The notes below the pieces were generated by a model that saw nothing but the letters and a program-made list of their open reading frames with translations, did not search any database and was not told the origin of the DNA. From positions 103,731,657 to 103,795,656 of the forward strand of contig OX388343.1 in NCBI GenBank assembly GCA_947579665.1: a stretch of DNA of 64,000 bases, written 5' to 3'. Source of the stretch: Sympetrum striolatum (lineage: Eukaryota > Arthropoda > Insecta > Odonata > Libellulidae). The translations under genes and the position numbers were made by a program. Shown here in pieces: positions 1-12,400 of the stretch; positions within the stretch are counted from its first letter, which is position 1, and every line of letters starts with the position of its first letter.

Positions 1-869
1 GAAATCAAAAGCCAATGCCATCCGACCAAATCGCCGAAGTGCACGGTGCCTAATCTATAATGAGCGGAAAATATAAAAGAAAGTGATAAATGCGAAAGCT
101 AAGCGAATTCGGATATTTGCGGATGTCTCTCTTATAAGGCGGACAGAGCTGAGTGACCGCGTGTTAAAAACGAAGAGCTAATAACTCACAACGTCAAGAA
201 ACTTAAGGAGGTTATGGAGGAGCGAATTATCAGATTTTGGTGACAGAGCCAACAAAGAGCCCCCAATTAAATCGTCACCATCTCGCGTCACGGCCATCTA
301 TTTAGTCCTTTCCTTTCTCCTCTGAATCCTATTCGTCTTGGAAACATCCCACACACTGACGGTGTGCGTTGGACAGAAATCCTAAGTATCGACTTAGTTG
401 AAATGACTCAGCAACTGCTTGTAAGATGTTTACAACGTTCATGACCCTCCTAATTTTCATAATTTGCTCCTGTCTCTTTACGTCGTCCATCCATTCGTTC
501 GTTCCCTTTTCTCTCTATTCCATCTTTCCTCTCATTTCCTCTCCAGCACTTCTCGTTGGCCTTCCTATCAATCCCATACTATTTTATAGTTCTTGAATCA
601 ACACAACCCTTAAACATAAAATCTACGTGTTCCCTCATACCTTAAGGTCTGTGCATTTATTTTCTTATGGATATATTTTCTGAACTCTTTGTCAACAACT
701 CTCTTAGTGTCATTACGCTTTCCTTCGCTGCTGATATTTTTACTGTTACATTTACACATTTTGTTAACGATAGTCAGGGAAATAATACTACAATGGACGA
801 TATTATATCATCATATACTATCATCAGTTATGGTGGTACTAACAATAAGCCTTCGTAATGACAAGTGCT
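1..869. other. Non-coding stretch, no gene seen
   Basis: No gene is supported here. The sequence is AT-rich, with a pyrimidine-rich patch near 460-560 (runs of TTTCTCTCTATTCC type). Short open frames near 667-871 have no domain or recognisable composition. The right part may continue the decayed retroelement that starts near 870, because there is no visible boundary. Confidence 0.6.
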
Positions 870-1770
870 AGTTCAATATTCCTATAATTACTTGCATAAC
901 TTCCTTTATTTTATGATAGCTTATCCTGCTCTTTTTGACCTCTAGCGTATTTTGGTTTAATCTTCCACTCTGTAATTTCCTTTGTTCTCCACCTTCAAGT
1001 ACTATAGTTAAGATGCCCTCTTCTCTCATTATTTGACACGCATTTATTTTGCTTGGTTTTTTTACTTCAATAGGAATTCGAAATCGAAGAAGTATCTCCC
1101 TCTTTCTTCAGCACTTTCGTGTTTGTTTTCCTATCAATCCAATTTATTTTCTCCTATGCAACACCAACCTCTTAAAGACCTTCTATATATCTATATCTCC
1201 TTTTCTCAATTTCTACCTTTCACATTCATAAAGTACAATAATCTACAGAATGGAACACTTCAGTCCACTCTGGTTTTCCGTATGAAAATCTCTAATCATC
1301 AGTGCCTTTCTTGAATGTTTCTTCAACTACCCCTATTCTTCTTTGAACTTAATTTGCAAACCCTCTATCCCCAAAAAGAACACTGCCTAATTTGGGGAAT
1401 TGACGCACATGTTTTATTGTTTCACCTATTTACACAACAGACGGATCTTCCCACTTTTATCTGCATAAGTTTTCTACTCCGCCACAATTTTCCTTACTAT
1501 ACCGCAATTTCTTCACCAAATGTGTTTCCTTCCTCAGCTCGTCGTTTGAGCTCTAAACATAATTCATCTATACCCAATTTTGTTTTTCTCTACTCTTCCA
1601 ATAAATATGTGGGCACTATCCCAAACACTGATTTTAATCTTCACTCATCTATTGTCACCGGTAAGTTCTTTTTCTTGGCCTCCAAGAATCTTGCTGCTTC
1701 AATATTATCTTACTTTTCCATCTCTAAGGGCTTGGAAATTTCATTTAGGTGACGACGCTTCTGCCTAAAA
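870..1770 (-). pseudogene. Decayed reverse transcriptase C-terminus, RTE-like non-LTR retrotransposon
   Basis: Read on the minus strand, this stretch carries frameshifted pieces resembling the region just after the reverse transcriptase of insect RTE-type ('endonuclease-reverse transcriptase') elements. The clearest piece is INWIDRKTNTKVLKK at 1147-1103, matching the family pattern ISW-D--TN--VL. Just upstream at 1165-1152 is W-C-C-I-G, matching the family's EMWCYRRM motif one frame away. Poorer similarity extends both ways, for example KIKPKYARGQKEQDKL further downstream. Stops and frame changes interrupt everything, so it is not functional. In intact elements this part belongs to the pol protein that copies element RNA into DNA. 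The plus-strand open frame over 1315-1752 is a shadow. Seen: the motif pieces and stops. Inferred: family and extent; the boundaries are approximate. Confidence 0.45.
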
Positions 1771-1989
1771 TATCTTTTTAAATTTAGGTTCAGTTCTCAT
1801 GGTTGCCAGTTTATGATTCTAGTCTACATCAGCGCCATGATCGTTCCGATTGAACACTATTTCTTTACTTCTTCTTTTCCTAAATGTTAAAGGTTTCATT
1901 CGTTAGCCGTAGGCGTCGAAAGCGATCATTTGTGGTCAAGTATTGCTGAACCTTCACCTAATTTGCTGATTCACCCTCTACTGACACTA
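1771..1989. other. Spacer between retroelement remnants
   Basis: No coding or structural signal is visible. It separates the decayed reverse transcriptase from the SINE-like block and may belong to either. Confidence 0.5.
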
Positions 1990-2315
1990 CCCGGTAGATG
2001 TTTGTCACGGCGGCAAACATTAAACATGGCTTCCCCTACTCTCTTATCTAACCCCAATGTAACTTCCATTTGGCAAGTATTTTCCCCACATAAATAGCTC
2101 AAATCTCCCATCCGATGGCTGGGGTTCTTCGGATTTCACAGACATGGATCTTTGTTTCTGCTTGCAATGAAAAGTAAATAAAAGGAAAATGTATGTGTTC
2201 GACATATGTAATGACGACAGCTTAAGTCATTTTGCACATGGGCTTCAACGGGTATCGAACCCGCGACAGCATTCACCGAAGCCGAAAGCTGCTCAATTGG
2301 CTATCCGGGGGACAA
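1990..2315 (-). mobile_element. tRNA-derived SINE remnant
   Basis: On the minus strand the block opens with a tRNA-like head. An A-box-like TAGCCAATTGAGCAGC lies near 2304-2289, followed about 30 bp later by a near-perfect B box, GGGTTCGATACCC, at 2261-2249. These are the internal RNA polymerase III promoter elements of tRNA genes and tRNA-derived SINEs. The D-arm looks shortened and the anticodon arm does not fold properly, so it is not a working tRNA gene. The downstream body includes GTGAAATCCGAAGAACCCC near 2137-2119; its 3' end is not clear and I see no tail or target-site duplication. It lies in the same orientation as the neighbouring RTE-like remnant, and RTE-type proteins are known to mobilise some SINEs, but pairing the two here is inference. 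Confidence 0.5.
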
Positions 2316-5300
2316 ATGCAAGAAGAAAATCACCATTTCGGAGGAGAGTAGATAAAATGAAATATTCATCTTTCATTGGATTAATAATTATATTTTAATG
2401 TTATATTGCTAAGCAAGTTAAAAATCAATTCCATGGAGCAACCGCTCACATTAATCAATTATTACAACAGGCGTTGTATATTAGAGATGGCTCGTGCTCA
2501 GTGGATTGAGTCGATATTGATATGAAAACCGAAGTTTAAATAGAAGATAAAGATATCAACTGGATATCGCTGGAAAATAAAATGAGAAAGTAAACTCTCT
2601 TCAATAATTCACATCCTGCTCTTTGTTCATCTCTGCTTGATTTTACAATCGACATCGAAGTGCACTAATAATTTTTCCTTGACAATTGGTAAGAAGGAAA
2701 TCATGGAAATTGCATCTAAATATTTAATCATAAAGCTTTGCATAAATATGGGAGATAATTCGAATTTCCTCAGAAATCAATAGCAATATTTGGATCAAGT
2801 GACATGTTGATACAACTTCTTTTCTCTTTCCAGGTAAGAAACGATTTGATCCCTCCATTCCACAAAATCCTGCAATTGGTAAGCATTTGGAAAATTATGT
2901 CCTCCAAATCAAGTTTTAATATCATGCTGTTTTCACAGAATGTTCTTCTAAATATATAGAAAGGGTACTTAGGATTACAGTGAATAGTTTATAAGTAACG
3001 TGTTTGTAATTCATTTCTGGTCAGGATAAAGGCGGTGTAATATACTCGATGGATAAAATTACATAATAAATTCTTCAATTTTGGGACCCATTTGAAATAA
3101 AAGTAAGATTTCACGGAGTCTTCTTCCTGAGAATATTATATAAGACTTAAATATCTTTGAATATGAATGAACCAGAGAAGAAACTTGATTCCCCTCAATA
3201 TCCTTTTTGTAATTCCCGAATCCCAAATCTTTTATCCTCCGTCCCTTCAATCTGTTTCCCATCGTTTCTCCTGAAATAAAAATCGCTCTACCGTTTGCTT
3301 TACCCAGATTTCCGATGAATTCCTAAAGAATAAAATTCTTAAGTCAACAGCGGACCTTAGAAAAAGAGTTTAGAGGATGGAACATCACGGAATAAAGGCG
3401 TAATATAACTAGTATTAGAGTATTTTACTTCCATTTAACTCCATTTACTTTTATTCGAACTATCGATTCCCACGTCCTATCCTATACAATTCAATCATCT
3501 CGATTGTTAACAGTGAATTGGATATTGCGTCGATTTTCGGTAATCTTTTATATAGATATGACGAATACATAAACATTACGATTATATATGCTTATGTTTG
3601 GAGGTGTTTGTTTTTCGCAACAAGCGTAAAACCCACAAATAACGCGAATTTTGGCCGATTTAGCGAAATAACGCTAATTTCGGCAGTTTTAATAAGCAGC
3701 ACGGATTTTGGTGATTTTTGCTTCATTCATCGTCTGTAAGAGAGGGAAATGTAATTTTGATATGATGTGAATAAATTTACAATATATAATTGTATTATTT
3801 ACGTATTTATTGTCATATTTTTGTTCACTCATGACATATTTGCCTACGCGAATTCAGCTTTGACCTTTTGCAATAAATTCACAAAATGTCGCCAAATTCC
3901 ATGAAGAAATGTGTTTTTTTCGCCTAACATCTATCGTGTCAATATGTTTTTCATGAAAATATCATGTTTTGTTGATCTGCAGGTGTGAAAGTATTTTCCT
4001 TAGGTGTAAACAGTTCAGTTTTAAATTAATTTACATTAACTTATTAATTTAATATTTGTTTATAATTTACAGTCAATAATATTTGCAATGCTTTTAATGT
4101 TTATGCTAAAGTGTGCCTAATATTATTCCTTTGCTTAAATGAGACTGAGTGAAAATTAGTGACACCAAATTTAGGAAACATAATAAAAACACAAAACACC
4201 ACGATTTGGTTTTCAAATGGACAAATTTCAGAAAAAATAAAAACATTTTCAAACACCTCTACTTATGCTATATGTGAATCAGATCAATCGATCCATCGCA
4301 TCTCGGGAAAGACTTGCTATTTTAGACTATCGATTGGGATGCCTTCTCTCCTGCATAAATGGTTTTGCCGCCCTTTGGTACAGGTTGTTATAAACTCAAC
4401 CAATTGGCGAGTTATTTTACTATTTCCATACGCACGAACTTAAAGATTTTACGTGACGGATTGTCTTTTATGTTCCAGGTCTAGCTCTTGAGCAAAATTG
4501 TCTCTTGGACTTCCTCGAAAAAAAGGGGTGAATCCGAAAGAGATTTTATTTTGGCAGTCTTCCCGAAATCAAAGGCACGCTCGAATTTATGCGGAAAAAA
4601 AGAAATCTCCTTTTGCGGAGCCATCGATCGGAGGACTTTGGGAACGGAAATTCGAGCATTGTGATATGAAATAAAGGATCTTTGGCGGAGATGCGCTCCA
4701 AAAGATATTGCTAATATCGCTTCTGAGGAGAGAAAAACGAAGCGTGTTGGCCGATTCGCTAAGTTTTCGACGGAAAATATCTCGGATCGATGCTTTTTTC
4801 ACATCGTACAGCTCGTTGTTTTCTTTCGATCGTTCCATAGGCTTTTCACTGGGAGATTTCAGCGAAGCAGCCTCTTTCCTCGCGCTTTTTTGTCTTCGGG
4901 AGTTGATTTAATTTGATGAAATTGAGTTTCTGTAGATGAGAACCACTTCTCCCTTAAAAAATTACACAACCATGCGGACATGAGAATTTCGGCAGTGCAT
5001 TGTTGATTCGGCGCGTTGAAAAATTTTCCTCCCTTCCGAAGTTAGCTTCAACGCTCTGTATTTAAGATTCACAAAAAAGTTATAAAACCAAGGCATAAAT
5101 TTCGACGATTAATTTCAATGCATAAATAGTGTATAAGGAAATATGATATTTGGAACGATGTCGCCATACGCTACTAATGAATTAAGGATAGCCTTTAAAC
5201 TGCTTAATATTTTTGTAAATCTCAGATTTGCAATTTCGTATGGTATTTGTTATTTAAAGATTCGAATCTATTTAAGTCAACACGTAGGGAACGAATCGTA

Positions 5301-5690
5301 TCAAATCTATGCAGACAGTTCATGTATTGTAATGGATTATTTAGGTAAGAAAATATATGCACTATATGTCATTCACCGTATCGATCCACCTAGGATGAGA
5401 TAAAATGGTAGGATAAGAGTTTTTTATAAATATTTCCTCCCTGCAATTGTTGATCAATTCTGAATGGAGGTTTAATGAAATAATCGCTTGCAAGAGATAC
5501 AATTTACCGATCGCTATGGTCCATTCACTTCTTGTTACGCAACTCATCTTATTAGATCTCAATGCTATGGTGATAATAGTTTGAGCAATAGATAATAATT
5601 GAGAATTTCTAGAAAAAGTAATCAAGGTATCTCAATGCATATAAAAACCGTATCTAATTAATATTATAAATAAGCAGTACATGAAACGAT
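2316..5690. other. AT-rich non-coding DNA
   Basis: No gene or element was recognised. Around 3640-3720 there is a loose series of similar words (AATTTTGG, CGATTT, AGCGAAAT, CTAATTTCGG) that could be a very old short repeat. The open frames at 4159-4443, 4587-4838 and 5362-5625 have no recognisable motif and overlap others on the opposite strand. Confidence 0.55.
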
Positions 5691-8600
5691 ATTTAACAAG
5701 TATCTACATGATAGAAGCATGACGCCCGGCCCAGGGCGTGAATAGAGTGTGGAATAGTACCTTCAAATCTAACAAAATAATTATCTTAACTCAGCAAAAT
5801 ATTTGATTAGTATTTGAGTAATATTATTCAAATTCGCAGGCTCTTTTTCAGGCACAATAGACTGCTGAAGAAAGGCATTAGAATATTGGAAAAGAAGAAT
5901 CATATTTGATGAATGTTGATAAGTAATGCTGAGTTAAGAACGATGAGGGAATGGAGGAATAGGAATATGCAATCCAACTTCCAGATCGTCTACCCACGAC
6001 GAAGATGAGAGAGGAAACAGAAATTCCTCAGCACAAAAAGAAACATCCGATAGAGGAAAGAATACGATAACGTTGTGAGAAGCAAGAAAAGCAGAAGGAA
6101 GAGTAGGGGGTGGCGTAACAACCAGAAATCGATTGGGATTATTGCGCGGGGGTGGGGAAAGGATGGGGTGATCGAAATGAAAAATGAAATAAAATTGGCA
6201 AACGCGTGTGCGCAGGAGGGCGATCGTGTGAAAATTGGGGATGCAGAAGGTGGATTCGGTCCAAATTAGAGGAAATGGCTGCGACCAGGATTTCCCCAAC
6301 ATCCTGTTTCGGTGGAGGGAGGTTTATTCTACGGAACTCGAGATAGAGTGTGGCAGATAGAGCGTGCGTATCGATTTTGCAGAATCGGAACAGGGGAGGC
6401 GTCGCCTAGTAATAATTAAAATAATACGAAGCGCGTGATTTTCGCGAATACAGTCTCGAAACGGTAGTGCGTCGGAATATTCTATGGGCGCAGGAGCCGG
6501 CTAAATTGCGTTCGAATGCTTATTTACTACGAATATCTACGCTGAAATTCAGTTGATATATTCGTAATTAAACACGAACAACGATTTTCAAACAACTTTT
6601 TATTGAAAATGAACATCCATTCGAGCCATTGCGCTCGATATGCATGGCTTACATTTTATCATTCCTTTACTTTCCCATGCCGTCCAACGAAGATAACGAT
6701 TTTATTTCCTGAAGAGTGGCGGACTATGAATGTTAACGAACTGTTGTAGCTGATCGTTGCGTTATTTTAATGCAGTAAAAAAGTATAAACAATATGTATT
6801 CACCTAATTTTGTTAATTATAAAAATCAAACACGACAGTTTCAGAATTTAATGTTGAGAGTTGAGGATAATCTGAAATCGAAGCAAGATCGTTTAAACGG
6901 AAGACCTCTTCAAATGGGCCTGATAGTACGTTCAGTTTGTTCTGCGATTTGACCAGTGGCGGATTTTTCAATTTAAAATCGGGCATATTTGATGATAAAG
7001 ATTGAAATTGAGCCGTCATCGTCATTGGTCATCGAAGTAGTCGCCGGTTTTTCTGAGGTCAACACTTCTCAGTTAGCGGCGAATAAGAACCAATATTTAA
7101 GAACATTGCATAACGCTTTTACTTGCCATGCTTTTAATGATAGCAGCTTATGCCGCTTCTTCTCTGAGGCTAATTATTCAGGTTTTCAAGTACATGCCAT
7201 AGTTTCAAATCATACGTAGAATATTGATTTTGGAATTTATACTTACAACAGGCACATAGTTGTGTGAAAAGCTGTTTGGAATTTCGTTGGTGGAAAGTAA
7301 AGAGCTCATCAAAAAGTGAGAAACAAAGATATGAGGACATGCTAATAATCGAGCCCGTCTTTTTATATGCGGTCTATCGCTCGCACGTATTTTGATTCAC
7401 CGACTCAATATTTACCCGTGGAATCCTTTGGACCGCTAGTTATAAACGAGTTATCCACACGGCGCTATTCCGAACTAAGTCTCCCTCTTTCTTTCCTCCG
7501 AAAGAACCACTTCTCCGACCTTCAGCTTCCTCCGCCTCCCCTTTTCACAACCGCATGCATTCACTCCCTTTTCATAGCCTCTCACACAAATGCCCCGTAG
7601 TCGTTGTCAGCCATTCCTCATCCAGAGTTGCCAACCTCGCGGGATAATTAGGCAGATCGCGTTACGCTCGATAATTTGGCTCATCAAGGAGGCCCCACAC
7701 CAAAGAGGACGCAAAAGGATCTATTTCATTATAATCAAGGCTCTGATTGGGAATGTAGACAACTTTTCTTTCTTATCAAATAATAAATAGAGAAATCTTG
7801 ACCTGGTGGGAGTCATTAAAGCATTAACGTGTCAGTTAATATGTGTTGTAGATGAAATTTACAGATTTTAATTTGAAAAAAAGCCTCTATAAGAAAATCA
7901 AAAAACAGAAGCGACTCACGCTAAAAATGACTCCAGTGTATTATGGAATTTGTGAAAATCGAAGGAACAAAATCTGTCTTTGATTCGAATGAGTTATGAA
8001 AAGTCTTCGCGAAGTATCGCTTGATATGATTAGTTATGTTTATTTTAAATATCGCGAGTAGTTAAAATTATATTGATGTACTCTTCTTATTAATGTTGTG
8101 TCGTAGATTAACTTCAAGCAAGCTTACAAGTACGTGTAATTACTTGCTGTTGCTCAGAGCTCGTGTTAATTTCTCGGAGCACTGAATGTATTTTCATAAA
8201 GTTCCCAAGAAATGTTCTTTTAAAATAAGTTTTAGGGGCAGACTAACTGGAAATATCAACGACGTTTGTAGGTCACAAATAGTCAGAATTGGATTAATCA
8301 GTCCTCTCGAAAAAAGTGACCTTCTAATATAATTATAGCCTTACAGCTAAGATTTTACTGAATTTAGATATAAATTAATCTTGGTTGAAAATGTTTTTTA
8401 TTAAAATTTATACATTTAATAAACATTATGACTTATGAGTGAAGATTCTATTACAAAATTTAAAATGCCTCTTCGTTGAATAATAAAAAATAATCGATCA
8501 CTCATAGAAAGTTACCTAAAAAAAACATTTTTAATTGAAGTGAGGTTATCAGTGTAATAGTTGGCCCTATGATAGTTAAATGTAGAATATCAGGAGGTTC

Positions 8601-9000
8601 GCCTAGTAAAATTTTGGAAAATTGTTTCTCTTGGCAGAGTTAATTCTCGGTTGTCGCTTCTGTGTGTATCGCTTTCATCTCTTTATTATGAAATAGTGCC
8701 TTTAAATCGCACAACTAATTCTTCCCCAAATAAGCTTCAAGTAATTAGAACAACAAATATGTAGTGACTTTTTATCGATCAAATTTTGAACTTTGAAAAG
8801 GATAAATTCTTCTTTTCTTCTCTTTCGTTCGCACGGTTCAATCGGTTGTCTTATTCTCTGCAAGAGAACATCTAATCGCGCACTCACATCCTTTACACAA
8901 ATGGTAAGGCAGTCGCGCAGTAATCGCGGAATAAGACAGCGAAGTAAATGAGTCACGTACGAAGATGGCGAGCGAGATTGCAAATATGCGTGGGAGGCGG
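5691..9000. other. Non-coding DNA with purine-rich and pyrimidine-rich patches
   Basis: Nothing codes convincingly. A small GC hairpin (ACGCCC, six-base loop, GGGCGT) lies at 5722-5739. The plus strand is purine-rich at about 5940-6320, which explains the proline- and leucine-rich minus-strand open frame there. Near 7480-7560 the strand is pyrimidine-rich. Confidence 0.55.
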
Positions 9001-9440
9001 TCGAATTGCGGTGAGATATGTCAAATGCCGCTTCTTCCTCGTTGACAGTCGGTTTGTCTTGCGAGTGTGTTGACACCGTCCTCTCTCAAAGACGAGGGAG
9101 ATGCAATAAAAATGCGAGGACGGCACACCGCAGACTCCGCAGCACAAAAACACACTTTCGCTCTCGGGTAACACGAGACTATCATTTCTTTCCTCCCTTT
9201 TCATCGTCCGTTTTCCTTTCTCCTCCGCTCGCTTTCCTCTTCTCTTCCTCTTTCTCCATCTTCCGAAGTGTCGGTTTACCTCACAGCTGCACTCCAAAGG
9301 GTCATCGCTTCTTCCTCATCGGCCCAAAGACACCATTCATCGCCGGTCCCTTACGTTGCCAATACACGCGTTTCCCTCTAAAGTCCAGCTTCGCATTAAT
9401 TTCTCGGTTAATCAACGACGCCACGCGATGAAGTATTCCT
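9001..9440. other. GC-richer pyrimidine block, unassigned
   Basis: This block is clearly richer in C and CpG than its surroundings and has overlapping open frames on both strands (9018-9431 plus, 8953-9297 minus). The peptides are arginine/serine-rich products of CT tracts such as TTTCCTTTCTCCTCCGCTCG, and neither shows a domain. It could be a regulatory or exon-containing block, but the sequence alone does not show it. Confidence 0.35.
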
Positions 9441-12400
9441 TTCACCGAGTACCGCCTCACCTTCCTAAAGTCTTGCCTCGTTGTGATCTGAGCGTAGCTA
9501 CGTCAAGCAACTTTAAAAAAATAGTTGGAGGAATTAAGATGGAGGATATGCGTTAAGTTACGTGATTTGGGAGATTTTTAGTGTTGGGAGTAGATGTTGA
9601 GGGAATGATGCGATTGGCAGGTGAAATGATGGATTAGAGAGAAGAGAAGCTTAAAAAAGATATGGACCGAAAATATAAAGACGTCGAAGGTCGTTGCAAA
9701 GGGACGAGTTTTATTGAACAGAAGGAAAATGTTTATCTAACGTAATATTTAACGGTGTTGTGAACATTGAACATAAGATAATTATATAAAATCATTAGGC
9801 ACGAACAGAATATTTTTAAAGCATCTAAAATATAATAATATGAAAGACACAACACATTTGCATTCAATAGTTATTGAAATATCTCGAGTCTGCAATTCCA
9901 TCTGTTTCCGTAAAAATATTTTAAAATTTCATAGCAAGTCTAACATTCGAATCCGATTCATATTTTACATTTTTGCTATCCTCTGTACATTTTAATAACG
10001 CGATTACTTTTCTACTTGCGAGTGATTTACACTCTTCTCCTAGCTTTCTTCAATTATACTTCATCAATTATCATATTCAGATATCACACCTCATCTATCA
10101 GAACTCTTCAGCAATATCGCATAACCCAAACCCATCAACTCACGGTCGATCCCACGACAGTGGGTCACTCTTCTTCATCGTTTTCTTTCATCACATCGAT
10201 ACTACTAATCATTGCACCCATCTCTCTTTCAATCCCTTGCTCTTATCTCCCTGTATATAGTTAATGAGCCATTGACGTCGGAGTTAGGCATCCCTAAGCT
10301 ATTTCCAGTTTTTCTGTGATGGGTTTCATGGAGGGCGAGGCTTTTGAATAAAAATATCGCCCAAATTACAGGATTATTTGTTTAGATATTTAATTTTCAG
10401 TCGTTTTGCCAGATAGCTGCTGGTGTGTCTGTTCCATCTGTCATTCGGCTTTCTTCTTGGCCTCCTTTTGGTGTCCGAAGAAAATTGACGTATAAACTTC
10501 AGATTGACCACGCACTTTCCGTAGGTGCTACTGCCAAGTTTAATTCCACTGTTCATTTCATTAATCCTATTGCCATCTCCTGTTGTTACTAGTTGTTCTT
10601 GGTATGTTCATATTGAGTAGACATCCAAAGGTATAATAGCTTGAATAGCTTATAGGTACTTGTGTTTTAGATGAATTTTAATTGCCTTTTTTGGTTGAGT
10701 TTTTCCTGAGTTCTATAAACTATAAAAGATATTTTAAAACTGTGATTAATTCTAGATTAGGTCTCATCATACAACAACAGCATATCATCATAATAATGAA
10801 TTCGTCAAATAATGCTGGTCATTTCACATTTAAAATCATGCGATTTTTTTAATGTTATTTAAATTTAATAACAATTCTTGAATAATTACATTTAATTTAC
10901 ATCGAGTTTATTGAAGCATAAATCAGTTTCTTACATCACGAATTATTCGTATCGTCCGCAGATTATATTTTAAGATTATAATACCCATTAATATGCATTT
11001 TCTTGATTCCCAAACATGTTTATTGTTAGTCACAAAATGCGAACATGAATTGTGTTGTTATCAAAGAAACGATCCAACTATCCAAAAAAAACAAAAAAAA
11101 CAAAAACCATCCAAAATCAGAGTTCTTAATTGAATGTGTTTTAATCAAACTACTGATGAAGCATTAATTTGGTTTTATTGTTAATGGAACTTTTATTTTT
11201 TTACGTATTTTCTGGTTAGAAATTACACTTACATGGTCTACAGTTCCATCCGTCATTTTAAAATATACTTGTATGCAACTCTAATCAAAATATATGAATA
11301 TCGCTCTCCAATTACGCGAAGCTGGTATATTATTTCAAACGTGCCAGGCAGAACTATATGATTGGTATTTTCCAGAAAAATCATCAGTAATACTTATTTC
11401 CTCTCTGTACTCTTATCTTTCATTAACAATATTTCTCGTTACTCTTGTAGATGTGTTCCTTCTCATTAGAAAACCTAACAAGTGCTCTCTACAATTAAGC
11501 GTACATGTTAATTCTACTATAATTTTCAATGACTCCAGTCGCAGTTTTCTTTACCATTTCCTATCGAAGAATTCAAATACTCTCATTTTCTCCCCATAAT
11601 TTCCTTCTGAGCATATGTCTGGAATCACGTTTCCAATATCCGGGGTTTGAATTTTTGAGTGCCGCGAGCACGTGCTATTTCACCGCTTCCCCTTTCGAAT
11701 TCAGCCGCACCGAGACAATGGCTTTCAGTTACGCATCAGCGCGTGAAAACTTCATTCCTTTCTTTGTCTTTCGATATTTTTCGATGTTTAATCTTCATTG
11801 TCCTTCCGAAGTTTTTTGTTCCCGGAGTCGATTGGGTGAAATACATGTATTCCTCCTTCCCACGATCCGTCCGCCCCTTCGGTTTGCTCTCCCTGAGCCG
11901 TCGCCCCTCGCGTCGTGAGGATCGCTTACCAGTTCATGCGCGGATTCCACCTTTCCCTCGATGTACTTCATAAATGGTTCTTTTTTCTGTCGCCTTCCCA
12001 CGGTTATGCGGATCTCGTCGTATGCGGCGCTCGCTTTCTTGGCCGAAGTCGTTTACTCTAAAATTCCTCCCATTTCCAACTGCAGGCATCAGGAAATGTG
12101 TAACTATATCCTCAGTTTCCTCAACTATTACTGCACTAAGTAACTACGTAGCATAAAATCCTTCGAGAGTTTTTACGTTTTTTCTCGTAATTATTTTTAC
12201 CTGTATTCTGTAAGCTCTCTTATACCATAAGTTTCACCTGTCCGTAGTTACTGGGGCACCCTTTAGATGAGTTTGTCTCTCAGAGCAACCTCGCTGGTCC
12301 TATTGGTAAATTTAATCGTGGGTAGATTAAAAAGGTTATTTCCACATGTTTAATGCTGCGTATGGTTATCTTTCAAATTGTTATTCATTGGTACTATAAA

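Noticed and set aside
2249..2304. Functional tRNA gene
   Set aside because: The B box is good, but the D-arm is shortened and the anticodon arm does not pair; better read as a SINE head.
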